22,690 nt of DNA from the NCBI GenBank assembly GCA_937916365.1, contig CALFSY010000114.1, forward strand, positions 1-22,690, read 5' to 3'. A program made the position numbers and the translations under genes. The DNA comes from an uncultured Jannaschia sp. (GTDB lineage Bacteria; Pseudomonadota; Alphaproteobacteria; Rhodobacterales; Rhodobacteraceae). Within the stretch, counting starts at the first letter, position 1. Every line of letters begins with the position of its first letter. The notes beneath the pieces were generated by a model, which saw only the letters and a list, made by a program, of their open reading frames with translations, ran no database searches and was not told where the DNA came from. Of the stretch, positions 15,842-22,690 are shown piece by piece.

Positions 15842-15847
15842 ATTATA
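15842..15847 (-). promoter_or_regulatory. -10 element for tRNA-Gly
   Basis: A perfect TATAAT on the minus strand lies 30 bases before the tRNA 5' end. No matching -35 is evident at 16-18 bases. Confidence 0.4.
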
Positions 15848-15860
15848 GGTCAAGGTCACG

Positions 15861-15901
15861 TGTGGCTGATAAATCCGATGGTCGTATCAGCCACAGTTTT
15901 T
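15861..15901 (+). terminator. strong hairpin with T5 tail upstream of the ABC-F gene
   Basis: TGTGGCTGATA (15861-15871) and TATCAGCCACA (15885-15895) form an 11-bp perfect stem with a 13-base loop, followed by G and T5. This is the intrinsic-terminator layout on the plus strand, 75 bases before the ABC-F start. It could end read-through from the GT25 gene or act as an attenuator in the ABC-F leader. Confidence 0.6.
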
Positions 15902-15975
15902 ATGGTAGGGCCCCCTGTGCCAAATGGCAAAGGTATACCTAGCCCCCGATCGGGCATTCTGGTATGTGCCGTTCT

Positions 15976-17832
15976 ATGTTGAGGATTGATAACATTTCCC
16001 ATTCCATTGCTGGCCACCCGCTTTTTGATCGGGCTAGTGCCGTGATCCCACAGGGACACAAAGTGGGTGTTGTGGGCCGAAACGGGGCGGGGAAAACAAC
16101 ACTATTTCGATTGATCCGTGGGGAATTAACACCAGATGCCGGGCAGATTGACCTACCCGCCCGGGCGCGCGTGGGCGGCGTCGCACAAGAAGTGCCTGGC
16201 AACGATGTGAGCCTTATCAACACAGTCCTGGCCGCCCATACGGAACGTGCAACATTGTTGGCTGAAGATACGAACGATCCCGCGCGGATCGCCGAAATCC
16301 AGGCCCGCCTGGCCGATATTGATGCCTGGTCGGCCGAGGCACGGGCGGCCACCATCTTAAAAGGACTAGGGTTTACACAGGCCGAACAACACATGCCCTG
16401 TTCGGCATTTTCCGGCGGCTGGCGCATGCGCGTGGCGTTGGCCGGTGTTTTGTTCGCACAGCCCGATTTATTATTGTTGGATGAACCTACCAACTACCTC
16501 GATCTTGAAGGGGCTTTATGGTTGGAGTCATATCTGGCAAAATATCCTCATACCGTGTTAATTATTAGCCATGATCGAGGGCTATTGAACCGCGCCGTGG
16601 GCCACATTTTGCACCTAAACGATCAACGCCTAACGCTTTATTCCGGCGGTTACGATGCCTTTGCCCACAGTCTGGCTGAACGCCGCGCGGCACAAGCGGC
16701 CACTGCCAAAAAACAAGCAGACCGTCGCGCGCATATGCAACGTTTCGTAGATCGGTTTCGCGCCAAGGCCACCAAGGCAAAACAGGCGCAAAGCCGGATA
16801 AAAATGCTAGATAAAATGGAACAAATCCGCGCGCCCGAAGATGTGGGGCGCACTGTGTTTACCTTTGCCGCGCCCGAAATCCTATCTCCGCCTATTTTAC
16901 GGCTAGAGGACGTTTCGGTGGGATACGATGGTAAGGCGGTTTTGAAACGCATGACCTTGCGCATAGATCAAGATGATCGCATCGCGCTTTTGGGCCGCAA
17001 TGGCGAAGGGAAATCAACTCTATCCAAACTATTGGCCGGAAAACTGCATCCATTGACGGGGCAGATTATAACAGCGTCAAAACTACGCGTAGGATATTTT
17101 GCACAGCATCAGGTTGATGAATTATCTTTGGAGGATACCCCCCTGCAACATCTGCAACGGGTGCACGGCGATGTGCCTGCCGCAAAATTAAGGGCACGGT
17201 TGGCCGGTTTTGGCCTAGGTCCGGATCAGGCGGAAACCGCCGTGCAATATCTTTCAGGGGGGCAAAAGGCCCGCCTTTCCCTGCTATTGGCAACGCGCAA
17301 CGCCCCGCATTTATTGATCTTGGACGAACCCACAAACCACCTTGATATCGAAAGCCGTGAGGCATTGATCGAAGCGTTGACCGCTTATTCCGGTGCGGTG
17401 GTTTTGGTCAGCCATGATATGCATTTGCTTAACTTGGTGGCAGACAGGCTTTGGTTGGTCAAAGACGGTGCGGTGATGCCTTACGAGGGTGATTTAGAAC
17501 GTTACCGCACAATGGTTGCAGAGGGCGCAAAACCACTACAAAATCAAGGCCAACCTACGAAAAAAACACCACAACATCCCACCAAACAAGATCTTAAAAA
17601 TTTGCGCGATACTGTGCGCACGTGTGAGGTGCGCCTAACTAAAATCGAAGATATGCGCGATAAATTAGCAAAAAAATTGGCCGACCCTGACCTTTATACA
17701 GAAGCCCGAGTAAATGAATTGGCGGTATGGCAGAAAAAATATGCTGAAATTATGGACGGCTTAGAACGGGCAGAGACCCTGTGGATCACCGCCACCGAAC
17801 GCCTTGAACGCGCCGAAAATCAGGCCGCCTAA
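15976..17832 (+). CDS. ABC-F family ATPase (YheS/Uup-like)
   Basis: The 618-residue soluble protein has two ABC ATPase domains and no membrane domain, which defines the ABC-F class. Characterised members act on the ribosome as translation factors or resistance proteins. Domain 1 has Walker A GRNGAGKTT (35-42), signature FSGGWRMR and Walker B LLLLDEPTNYLD. The linker is rich in Arg, Lys and Ala (ERRAAQAATAKKQADRR). Domain 2 has GRNGEGKST, LSGGQKAR and LLILDEPTNHLD. The C-terminal coiled coil (about 545-618) is Uup/YheS-like. I chose the ATG at 15976 over 15964 because the family begins MLRI. A strong hairpin lies just upstream. Specific role (housekeeping or stress) is not known. Confidence 0.93.
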   Translation: MLRIDNISHSIAGHPLFDRASAVIPQGHKVGVVGRNGAGKTTLFRLIRGELTPDAGQIDLPARARVGGVAQEVPGNDVSLINTVLAAHTERATLLAEDTNDPARIAEIQARLADIDAWSAEARAATILKGLGFTQAEQHMPCSAFSGGWRMRVALAGVLFAQPDLLLLDEPTNYLDLEGALWLESYLAKYPHTVLIISHDRGLLNRAVGHILHLNDQRLTLYSGGYDAFAHSLAERRAAQAATAKKQADRRAHMQRFVDRFRAKATKAKQAQSRIKMLDKMEQIRAPEDVGRTVFTFAAPEILSPPILRLEDVSVGYDGKAVLKRMTLRIDQDDRIALLGRNGEGKSTLSKLLAGKLHPLTGQIITASKLRVGYFAQHQVDELSLEDTPLQHLQRVHGDVPAAKLRARLAGFGLGPDQAETAVQYLSGGQKARLSLLLATRNAPHLLILDEPTNHLDIESREALIEALTAYSGAVVLVSHDMHLLNLVADRLWLVKDGAVMPYEGDLERYRTMVAEGAKPLQNQGQPTKKTPQHPTKQDLKNLRDTVRTCEVRLTKIEDMRDKLAKKLADPDLYTEARVNELAVWQKKYAEIMDGLERAETLWITATERLERAENQAA

Positions 17833-17847
17833 TCCCTTAGCCCCCGC

Positions 17848-18465
17848 ATGGAAATTGCCACCTATATCCCCGCTTTTACCGCACTGTTTGTTATTATCGA
17901 TCCAATCGGATTGGCCCCTATTTTCGCGGCTTTAACCCAAGGTATGGCGCCCACATTACGCCGCCGCATTGCAGGGCGCGCATGTCTTGTCGCGCTGGGG
18001 TTGTTAACATTGTTTGGGTTAGCCGGCGAAGCGGTGCTAAATTTTTTGGGTATTTCCATGCCCGCCTTTCGCATTGCCGGAGGTGTGTTGTTGTTTCTAA
18101 CTGCACTTGAGATGCTGTTTGAACGCCGTGCGCAGCGCCGCGCAGGTCAGGTGGACCAAAGCCATGCTGATGATCCTTCCGTTTTTCCATTGGCAATCCC
18201 GTTAATCGCTGGTCCAGGGTCGATCGCCACAATGTTGCTGTTAACGGGGCAAGACGGGCAAAACATTATGCATGTGGCGATTATTCACGGGGTTATGGGC
18301 ATTTGCCTGGCCTGTGTTTATGGATTATTTTTATTGGCAACCCCGTTGGAACGGTTATTGGGCCCCACAGGCATTACTGTTGTAACGCGCCTTTTAGGGA
18401 TGTTGTTGGCCGCGCTGTCGGTGCAATTCATGATTGATGGAATGCGCGATCTGGCTTTGATTTAA
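17848..18465 (+). CDS. MarC family inner-membrane protein
   Basis: The 205-residue polytopic protein has about six membrane helices. Family marks are FVIIDPIGLAPIFAALT near the N-terminus, FRIAGGVLLFLTALEML in the middle and PLAIPLIAGPGSIATM after a hydrophilic loop. MarC/UPF0056 proteins are conserved but their function remains unresolved; the old multiple-antibiotic-resistance role was not supported. It starts 15 bases after the ABC-F stop on the same strand, so an operon with that gene is likely. Confidence 0.92.
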   Translation: MEIATYIPAFTALFVIIDPIGLAPIFAALTQGMAPTLRRRIAGRACLVALGLLTLFGLAGEAVLNFLGISMPAFRIAGGVLLFLTALEMLFERRAQRRAGQVDQSHADDPSVFPLAIPLIAGPGSIATMLLLTGQDGQNIMHVAIIHGVMGICLACVYGLFLLATPLERLLGPTGITVVTRLLGMLLAALSVQFMIDGMRDLALI

Positions 18466-18555
18466 GCAAGATATGCCTATGTAAGGTACAGTGCTTGTGT
18501 GGCTGTGCCGCCCACATCGCCAAATAAACACTCAAACATAAAATGGATCTAGACC

Positions 18556-19137
18556 ATGACGGGCGATCAAATCGGAAATTTAAGTTACCTGGTGCTTTTG
18601 GGGACTGTTTTGATCGGTTGGCTTTTGGTTGCGAACCGTGGAAATTGGGGCAAATTGGCACGGTATGCAGCAACTTGGGTATTTATTTTTTTGGGTGGTG
18701 TCGTGGCCATCGGGCTTTGGATGGATATTCGCACCGATGTGATACCGCGCCAATCGGTCATAATGGATGGCGCGCGCATCGAGGTGCCGCGCAGCGCGGA
18801 TGGGCATTTCTACCTAATGCTTGATGTCAACGGCACCCCAACCCGTTTTGTGGTTGATACAGGGGCCACCGAAATCGTTCTACGGCAAGAAGACGCCGAA
18901 CGTGCCGGCATTGCGATGAACGATTTGGTGTATTCGGGCCGTGCGTTCACCGCCAATGGCGTGGTAAATACCGCCCCCGTTGTGTTGGATGCTGTCGCTT
19001 TGGGCGGGGTCGTCGATCATCGGGTGCGGGCCATCGTTAATCGCGGGGACATGGCCGAAAGTTTACTGGGCATGCGTTACCTTCAACGTTTCGATCGGTT
19101 GGAAATCGCCGATGGACGGTTGGTTTTAGAAAGATAA
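18556..19137 (+). CDS. membrane-anchored retropepsin-like aspartic protease (clan AA, TIGR02281-like)
   Basis: The 193-residue protein has two N-terminal hydrophobic segments (about 8-26 and 37-56), then a soluble retropepsin-like domain. The catalytic motif is VVDTGAT (Asp101), followed by the flap-like and hydrophobic strands (TEIVLRQEDAERAGI) and ESLLGMRYLQRFDRLEI as in clan AA single-domain proteases, which act as dimers. Substrates in alphaproteobacteria are largely unknown. It follows marC by 90 bases, a pairing I recall from related genomes. The gene is convergent with pdxA, leaving 18 bases between stops. Confidence 0.9.
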   Translation: MTGDQIGNLSYLVLLGTVLIGWLLVANRGNWGKLARYAATWVFIFLGGVVAIGLWMDIRTDVIPRQSVIMDGARIEVPRSADGHFYLMLDVNGTPTRFVVDTGATEIVLRQEDAERAGIAMNDLVYSGRAFTANGVVNTAPVVLDAVALGGVVDHRVRAIVNRGDMAESLLGMRYLQRFDRLEIADGRLVLER

Positions 19138-19155
19138 TACAGACCCTTAAAATTA

Positions 19156-20166
19156 TTACTGCATGGAAAAATCCGCCGCACTGTTAAACGGAGATGTTGT
19201 TGCTCGCATCGCCGCCATACGCGCAGCAAATTCCAACGCTGCAATAAGGCTGGTGGCTTGGGCCTGCCCTTTGCCCGCGATGTCAAATGCGGTGCCATGA
19301 TCGGGCGATGTGCGTATGAACGGCAGGCCCAACGTAACATTCACACCGCTTTCAAATGCCAAGGTTTTTATCGGAATCAGCGCCTGATCGTGATACATGG
19401 CCACGGCCACATCGTAACGTGTGCGGGCGGCGGCGTGAAACAATGCGTCCGCCGGATGTGGCCCGGTGATATTCATGCCTTCAGCCTGTAGGGCGGCAAT
19501 GGCCGGGGCAATGATGGTCTGTTCTTCATGCCCCATGGCCCCACCTTCACCTGCGTGGGGGTTCAACCCCGTCACGGCAATGCGCGGGGTTTCAATTCTA
19601 AAATCCTGACGTAAGGCCATATCGGTAATCCGAATGGTCGTTGTTATCAGATCGTGGGACAGCGCACGCGGCACATCGGCCAACGCGATATGAATCGTGA
19701 CCGGCACCACACGCAATGGATCCGCGGCCAACATCATGACCACTCGATCCACCCCGGCCAAATGCGCCAAGTATTCCGTATGACCCGGATATTGAAAATT
19801 GGCCCCATCTTGCAGTGCTTTTTTGTGAATGGGCCCTGTGGTTAACGCCGCCGCCTGCCCCCGCTGCACCAAATCAACACCACGGGCAATCGCCCCAATC
19901 ACGGCTTGGGCATTTTCAGGGTTAGGGCGGCCCGGCACCGCAGGTGCAGGGAATGAATAGGGTAAAACAGGCACCCCCCGCGATGCAGCCTCTGCCGTGT
20001 CAGTAGCGTCCGTGATGGACACTACGGGCGCACCAAATCCGTCTAGGTGTTTAGGATCGCCGATAATAAAAAATGGCAAACGCACACCTAGATGTTGCCA
20101 CGCCTTTACCGCGATTTCAGGCCCAATGCCGGCAGGTTCGCCAATACTTAATGCGATAGGCCCCAT
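19156..20166 (-). CDS. pdxA: 4-hydroxythreonine-4-phosphate dehydrogenase
   Basis: PdxA oxidises 4-hydroxythreonine-4-phosphate in the DXP-dependent pyridoxal-phosphate pathway (cytoplasm, NAD-dependent, metal-requiring). The 336-residue protein is full length. The metal-binding histidines match His159 (TIHIALADVP), His204 (NPHAGE) and His259 (YHDQAL). TGPIHKKAL and PGHTEYLA are further family blocks. In many proteobacteria pdxA lies between surA and rsmA (ksgA). Here it is preceded 37 bases upstream by module B genes on the same strand and is convergent with the protease gene downstream. Ribosome binding looks weak (AAAAGAAA before the ATG). Confidence 0.96.
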   Translation of the reverse strand: MGPIALSIGEPAGIGPEIAVKAWQHLGVRLPFFIIGDPKHLDGFGAPVVSITDATDTAEAASRGVPVLPYSFPAPAVPGRPNPENAQAVIGAIARGVDLVQRGQAAALTTGPIHKKALQDGANFQYPGHTEYLAHLAGVDRVVMMLAADPLRVVPVTIHIALADVPRALSHDLITTTIRITDMALRQDFRIETPRIAVTGLNPHAGEGGAMGHEEQTIIAPAIAALQAEGMNITGPHPADALFHAAARTRYDVAVAMYHDQALIPIKTLAFESGVNVTLGLPFIRTSPDHGTAFDIAGKGQAQATSLIAALEFAARMAAMRATTSPFNSAADFSMQ

Positions 20167-20203
20167 AATTTTTTCTTTTCGAAAATTACGTTATAGGCGA
20201 TCT

Positions 20204-20584
20204 TCATTTGTATCCTGATGGTTCTCTTGGTGGTGGTGCGTTACCAGTTAAGGCATGCGATATACTACGTGCTCTAGCTTCTGATTGAGTTTCAATATTG
20301 GTGATGATCCGAATCGCATAGTCACGGTCAATCTTGTTCAAACAACTCGGCGCAGGTCTAAACATAGCCTGGATAATCATTGCCAAATCCTTTGGTTCCC
20401 ATATATCACTATCTTCACAAAATCTTAAAAATTCACGAATATGAAGTGCCAAGTAGTATAGTGGAACGTTGCCATAGTAATCCGGATAATGTGCAACGAT
20501 TTCTCTAGCGAGTGCAAAAGTCTGATTCCGGGAAACAGATGTAGCAGGATGCAAATGTTTTTTTATGAAAGGTTCGAAAGGCAA
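20204..20584 (-). CDS. small helical protein of module B, unknown function
   Basis: The 126-residue protein is predicted mostly helical, cytoplasmic and without signal peptide. It starts with a TTG (20582-20584); GGAAAG just upstream is a good ribosome binding site, and the next in-frame ATG is about residue 68, too far in to be the start. The C-terminal half (REFLRFCEDSDIWEPKDLAMIIQAMF, then a DYAIRIITNIETQSEARARSI helix) has the same helix pattern as the small module A protein at 5861-6208, so the two could be distant relatives. It overlaps the preceding gene by 22 bases and is 37 bases ahead of pdxA. Confidence 0.65.
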   Translation of the reverse strand: MPFEPFIKKHLHPATSVSRNQTFALAREIVAHYPDYYGNVPLYYLALHIREFLRFCEDSDIWEPKDLAMIIQAMFRPAPSCLNKIDRDYAIRIITNIETQSEARARSISHALTGNAPPPREPSGYK

Positions 20585-21243
20585 AGACTTTCCAATCTAT
20601 TAGCACGATCAGAACCAATCATATGCAAAACACGCTTAGCAGCAGAAACCATGAGCTCGTTGGTCAGTGAATGGATTAAAGGTGCAAGCGGGGTTTCCAC
20701 CGAATGAATTTTTGCATTTCGTTTGATAAGAGCTTGATCCCAATCACTCAATATTTTGCGATCAATCTGATCGTCAACCTCAAAGACAGCGTCAAATAGC
20801 TTCTCTGCCACCTCGGCATCAATGGCGCTATGCAACATAGCCGCATAGCTTTCTGCCTCATCTAAAGGATAACCAAATTCTGTATCAATTCGGTTCAACA
20901 ACGATATATCATATAAAGGTGCCAGTAGCGCGTTTTTTGCATTTCGGGGGCGTCCTGCAGTAATAAGCTTAGTATCTACCCATTCAACAAAAGGGTCTAT
21001 ACCATCTTTTACTTCTTTACCATGATTATCATTTTTCATTACCTTGACCATAGTATCGCGCAACATGACCGGCGCACCATGGGCCTCAGCCATTTCCCGA
21101 TTTTTAAGGATTGATATTCGTGCCGCTGAACGAATAGAATCCCAAGGCCAATTCAATGCGATAAAAGGCACAAGACTTTTGCCAAGATCAAGACTGAAGA
21201 CGTAAGCAGCAATACCCCAATGGATATGATCGACCGTAACCAT
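20563..21243 (-). CDS. all-helical hypothetical protein of module B
   Basis: This 226-residue protein has no signal peptide. The N-terminus (HIHWGIAAYVFSLDLGKSLVPFIALNWPW) is fairly hydrophobic but not a clear membrane span. The rest is charged and helical, with a Lys/Asp-rich middle (KNDNHGKEVKDGIDPF) and a C-terminus rich in Leu and Arg. I do not recognise a family. It starts one base after the stop of the preceding gene (TAATATG) and overlaps the next by 22 bases, so it is translated as part of a four-gene operon. AT-rich codon use sets it apart from pdxA. Confidence 0.68.
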   Translation of the reverse strand: MVTVDHIHWGIAAYVFSLDLGKSLVPFIALNWPWDSIRSAARISILKNREMAEAHGAPVMLRDTMVKVMKNDNHGKEVKDGIDPFVEWVDTKLITAGRPRNAKNALLAPLYDISLLNRIDTEFGYPLDEAESYAAMLHSAIDAEVAEKLFDAVFEVDDQIDRKILSDWDQALIKRNAKIHSVETPLAPLIHSLTNELMVSAAKRVLHMIGSDRANRLESLCLSNLS

Positions 21244-21244
21244 A

Positions 21245-21970
21245 TTATTGCACTTCCGTTAGAGGCAATAAACGCTGACCTTCTTGCGGCATCCAGATAT
21301 TGCGCCGGTCCATTAGCAACTGTGCCGCATTTAGAAAAGCCTTGTGCGGGAAATCAGTAATAGAGTCGAAATCATAAGTCCGCAATGTCCGTCGAAAAGC
21401 TTCACCTTGATTGGCGAATTTGAGTTCCAAAAAAGGATCTGCACCACGTGATCGATCAAAATACACAAACTCATAGACTTGATGCATCCGTTTGTCCCAG
21501 TCAGTCAAGGGGCGCGCACGGCATGTCTCTATGGTAGTCATAAACCCTGTTTCATCTAATTCTCTTGTATAACTATTTATAAAATGTGTCGCCAACACAA
21601 TTTCGTCTTGAGTCATCCCCGTACTGTTCCAATCAGCATGCGGCAAACTGTAATAATCAATCGCCATCAACCATCCCGATAGATTAACATTAGGTGGGTG
21701 AGATCCCGTAAATACATTAGAAAGCCAGTTTAACCATGTTTCCCACATAACCTTATCCAGCGTTGCTTCAGCGTAAGAGATAATCTTCGGCCATAAAACC
21801 GATGACCAGCTTGGAGCAAAATCTGAATATTCGATCGCCTCTTTTAAGAACTGATGCATGGCAAAGCTACCATTGTCAGGTGGCACATGAAGCAACGGGT
21901 ATAATGGTTTAGCCGCGTCAAGAGCGAGACGGCTAACCAGACTCCCTGGGTTACTTATAGGATCACTCAT
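21245..21970 (-). CDS. all-helical hypothetical protein of module B (second gene)
   Basis: The 241-residue protein is soluble, without signal peptide, rich in Trp and aromatic residues (WSSVLWPKIISYAE, MWETWLNWLSNVF) and predicted alpha-helical. No catalytic motif is visible. It sits directly behind the TM-bearing gene, 22 bases downstream, and directly ahead of a similar-sized helical gene. As a working guess, one of these two is a partner, adaptor or immunity protein for the first gene; no sequence motif proves this. A 60-base sample inside it (21541-21600) has 30% GC. Confidence 0.68.
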   Translation of the reverse strand: MSDPISNPGSLVSRLALDAAKPLYPLLHVPPDNGSFAMHQFLKEAIEYSDFAPSWSSVLWPKIISYAEATLDKVMWETWLNWLSNVFTGSHPPNVNLSGWLMAIDYYSLPHADWNSTGMTQDEIVLATHFINSYTRELDETGFMTTIETCRARPLTDWDKRMHQVYEFVYFDRSRGADPFLELKFANQGEAFRRTLRTYDFDSITDFPHKAFLNAAQLLMDRRNIWMPQEGQRLLPLTEVQ

Positions 21971-21992
21971 TGTTGTATATTCCTAGACAAAA

Positions 21993-22529
21993 TCATGGAA
22001 TTGCAAGATTAGCGGGAATTGATGGTGGAAAAAAAATTGAGGGTATCATTCTGATGCCACGATAAATCAAATATCCCAAACTAACACTACCAGCAACGAC
22101 AGCCGCGTCACCGATTGGGCTGCCTGTTAACCCTTCATAAGCAGCAGGATTATGCGCACCCCAATCTTGCTGTGTGGGCAAGCCGCGGGACGCCCATTGC
22201 CAAGCATCAGCAGGCACAGGCGAGCCATTTCCAGGGCCACCACATCCACGCGCCTCATGTTCTCTAAGATGATCGCGCAAATTACGTTGCTGGTCCCTAA
22301 TATTAATCTGATGACGATTCCAGGTTGCGGTGCCGGGCGGTTCCGCGCCTCTAGCAATCTGCTCAGCCCAGTGTTGTTTAAGACCTTTTTCACCAGAACC
22401 ATGAGAGGCATTACCATTCAAAAGGTCCTCAATTGCGCGGGATAAACATACACAAATGTTGCCGATACAACTATTGAGTGTGCGGCGCAGCTTGTTACCT
22501 TCAATTTGTCTAATAACCGGTAGCGTCAT
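21993..22529 (-). CDS. TM-bearing protein of module B, secretion-effector-island type
   Basis: The 178-residue protein begins MTLPVIRQIEG, with a Cys-rich helix (Cys21, Cys26, Cys28). A Gln/Arg/His-rich helix (WNRHQINIRDQQRNLRDHL, about 70-88) and a GCGGPG turn with Cys96 follow, then AWQWASRGLPTQQDW, a membrane segment (about 141-165) and a Pro-rich tail ending IPANLAIP. This order of parts closely resembles proteins I recall from type VI secretion and polymorphic-toxin islands, but the recollection was not checked by search. GGAAAA lies 7 bases before the ATG. It is the first gene of the minus-strand operon, and no full secretion system is in the window. Confidence 0.7.
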   Translation of the reverse strand: MTLPVIRQIEGNKLRRTLNSCIGNICVCLSRAIEDLLNGNASHGSGEKGLKQHWAEQIARGAEPPGTATWNRHQINIRDQQRNLRDHLREHEARGCGGPGNGSPVPADAWQWASRGLPTQQDWGAHNPAAYEGLTGSPIGDAAVVAGSVSLGYLIYRGIRMIPSIFFPPSIPANLAIP

Positions 22530-22690
22530 ATGTATTTTCCATTATTTTTATGATTTATGTTAGAGTTACGAATCAAGTCTTAAATAGACATAAATAACTT
22601 TAATCGAATTTCTTGATAATTGGTAGTAACATCATATCAGAAGCTATATTCTCTTGTATTATGGATCGTAAACAATGATGGCATCGGCGC
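22530..22690. other. AT-rich leader of module B and window end
   Basis: These 161 bases are AT-rich and must hold the module B promoter unless transcription begins further upstream. On the minus strand a frame from the window edge gives the short tail ADAIIVYDP with a TAA at 22659-22661, which may be the 3' end of the preceding gene; two other frames are also open here, so this is not certain. Confidence 0.3.

Noticed and set aside
1..22690. CRISPR arrays, insertion sequences, rRNA
   Set aside because: No regularly spaced repeats, transposase motifs or ribosomal RNA sequence were seen on either strand.

Overview
The window looks like a chromosomal segment of an alphaproteobacterium, most likely from the Rhodobacterales/roseobacter lineage. 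This rests on protein resemblance (HemB, MetA, a TIGR01244 protein, an LpxL-like acyltransferase, a MarC plus clan-AA protease pair, PdxA) and on a tRNA-Gly with an encoded CCA. No database search was possible, so the taxonomy is an inference. There are no transposases, rRNA genes, CRISPR arrays or complete prophage genes.

Layout. 1-5769: housekeeping and biosynthesis on the + strand: the 3' end of hemB, a SYLF-domain lipoprotein, a penicillin-acylase-type Ntn hydrolase, a P-loop ATPase, and a metA whose active site predicts acetyl-CoA rather than succinyl-CoA use. 5770-7906: an AT-rich accessory cassette (module A) of three tightly packed unknown genes, the last membrane anchored. 7907-10804: a TetR regulator with a candidate operator, a TIGR01244 phosphatase/sulfurtransferase-like protein, an LpxL-like acyltransferase with an altered catalytic motif, and a convergent DUF1223 protein. 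11139-15314: an envelope-polysaccharide cluster with a Cys-based phosphatase, three GT25 glycosyltransferases and one GT4 glycosyltransferase. Two of these genes contain long poly-G tracts (G11 and G9). 15315-15975: a gene-poor stretch, tRNA-Gly(UCC), and a strong hairpin followed by a T-run. 15976-19137: an ABC-F ATPase, a MarC-family membrane protein and a membrane-anchored retropepsin-like protease. 19156-20166: pdxA on the minus strand. 20204-22529: a second AT-rich accessory cassette (module B), four minus-strand genes packed head to tail and running toward pdxA.

The accessory cassettes are the most interesting part. Module B starts with a 178-residue protein that has the look of proteins carried in type VI secretion or polymorphic-toxin gene islands: a conserved Cys-rich helical head, a Gln/Arg-rich segment, and a membrane segment followed by a Pro-rich tail. 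Two all-helical unknown proteins follow, then a small helical protein. Module A begins with a similar-looking small helical protein, continues with a 242-residue unknown protein and ends with an anchored extracytoplasmic protein. I suggest, as inference only, that both are orphan secretion-effector, immunity or accessory cassettes inserted into a conserved backbone. Hand counts support their being foreign: 35% GC (6481-6540) and 30% GC (21541-21600) in the cassettes, against 57% in metA (5341-5400) and 57% in pdxA (19681-19740).
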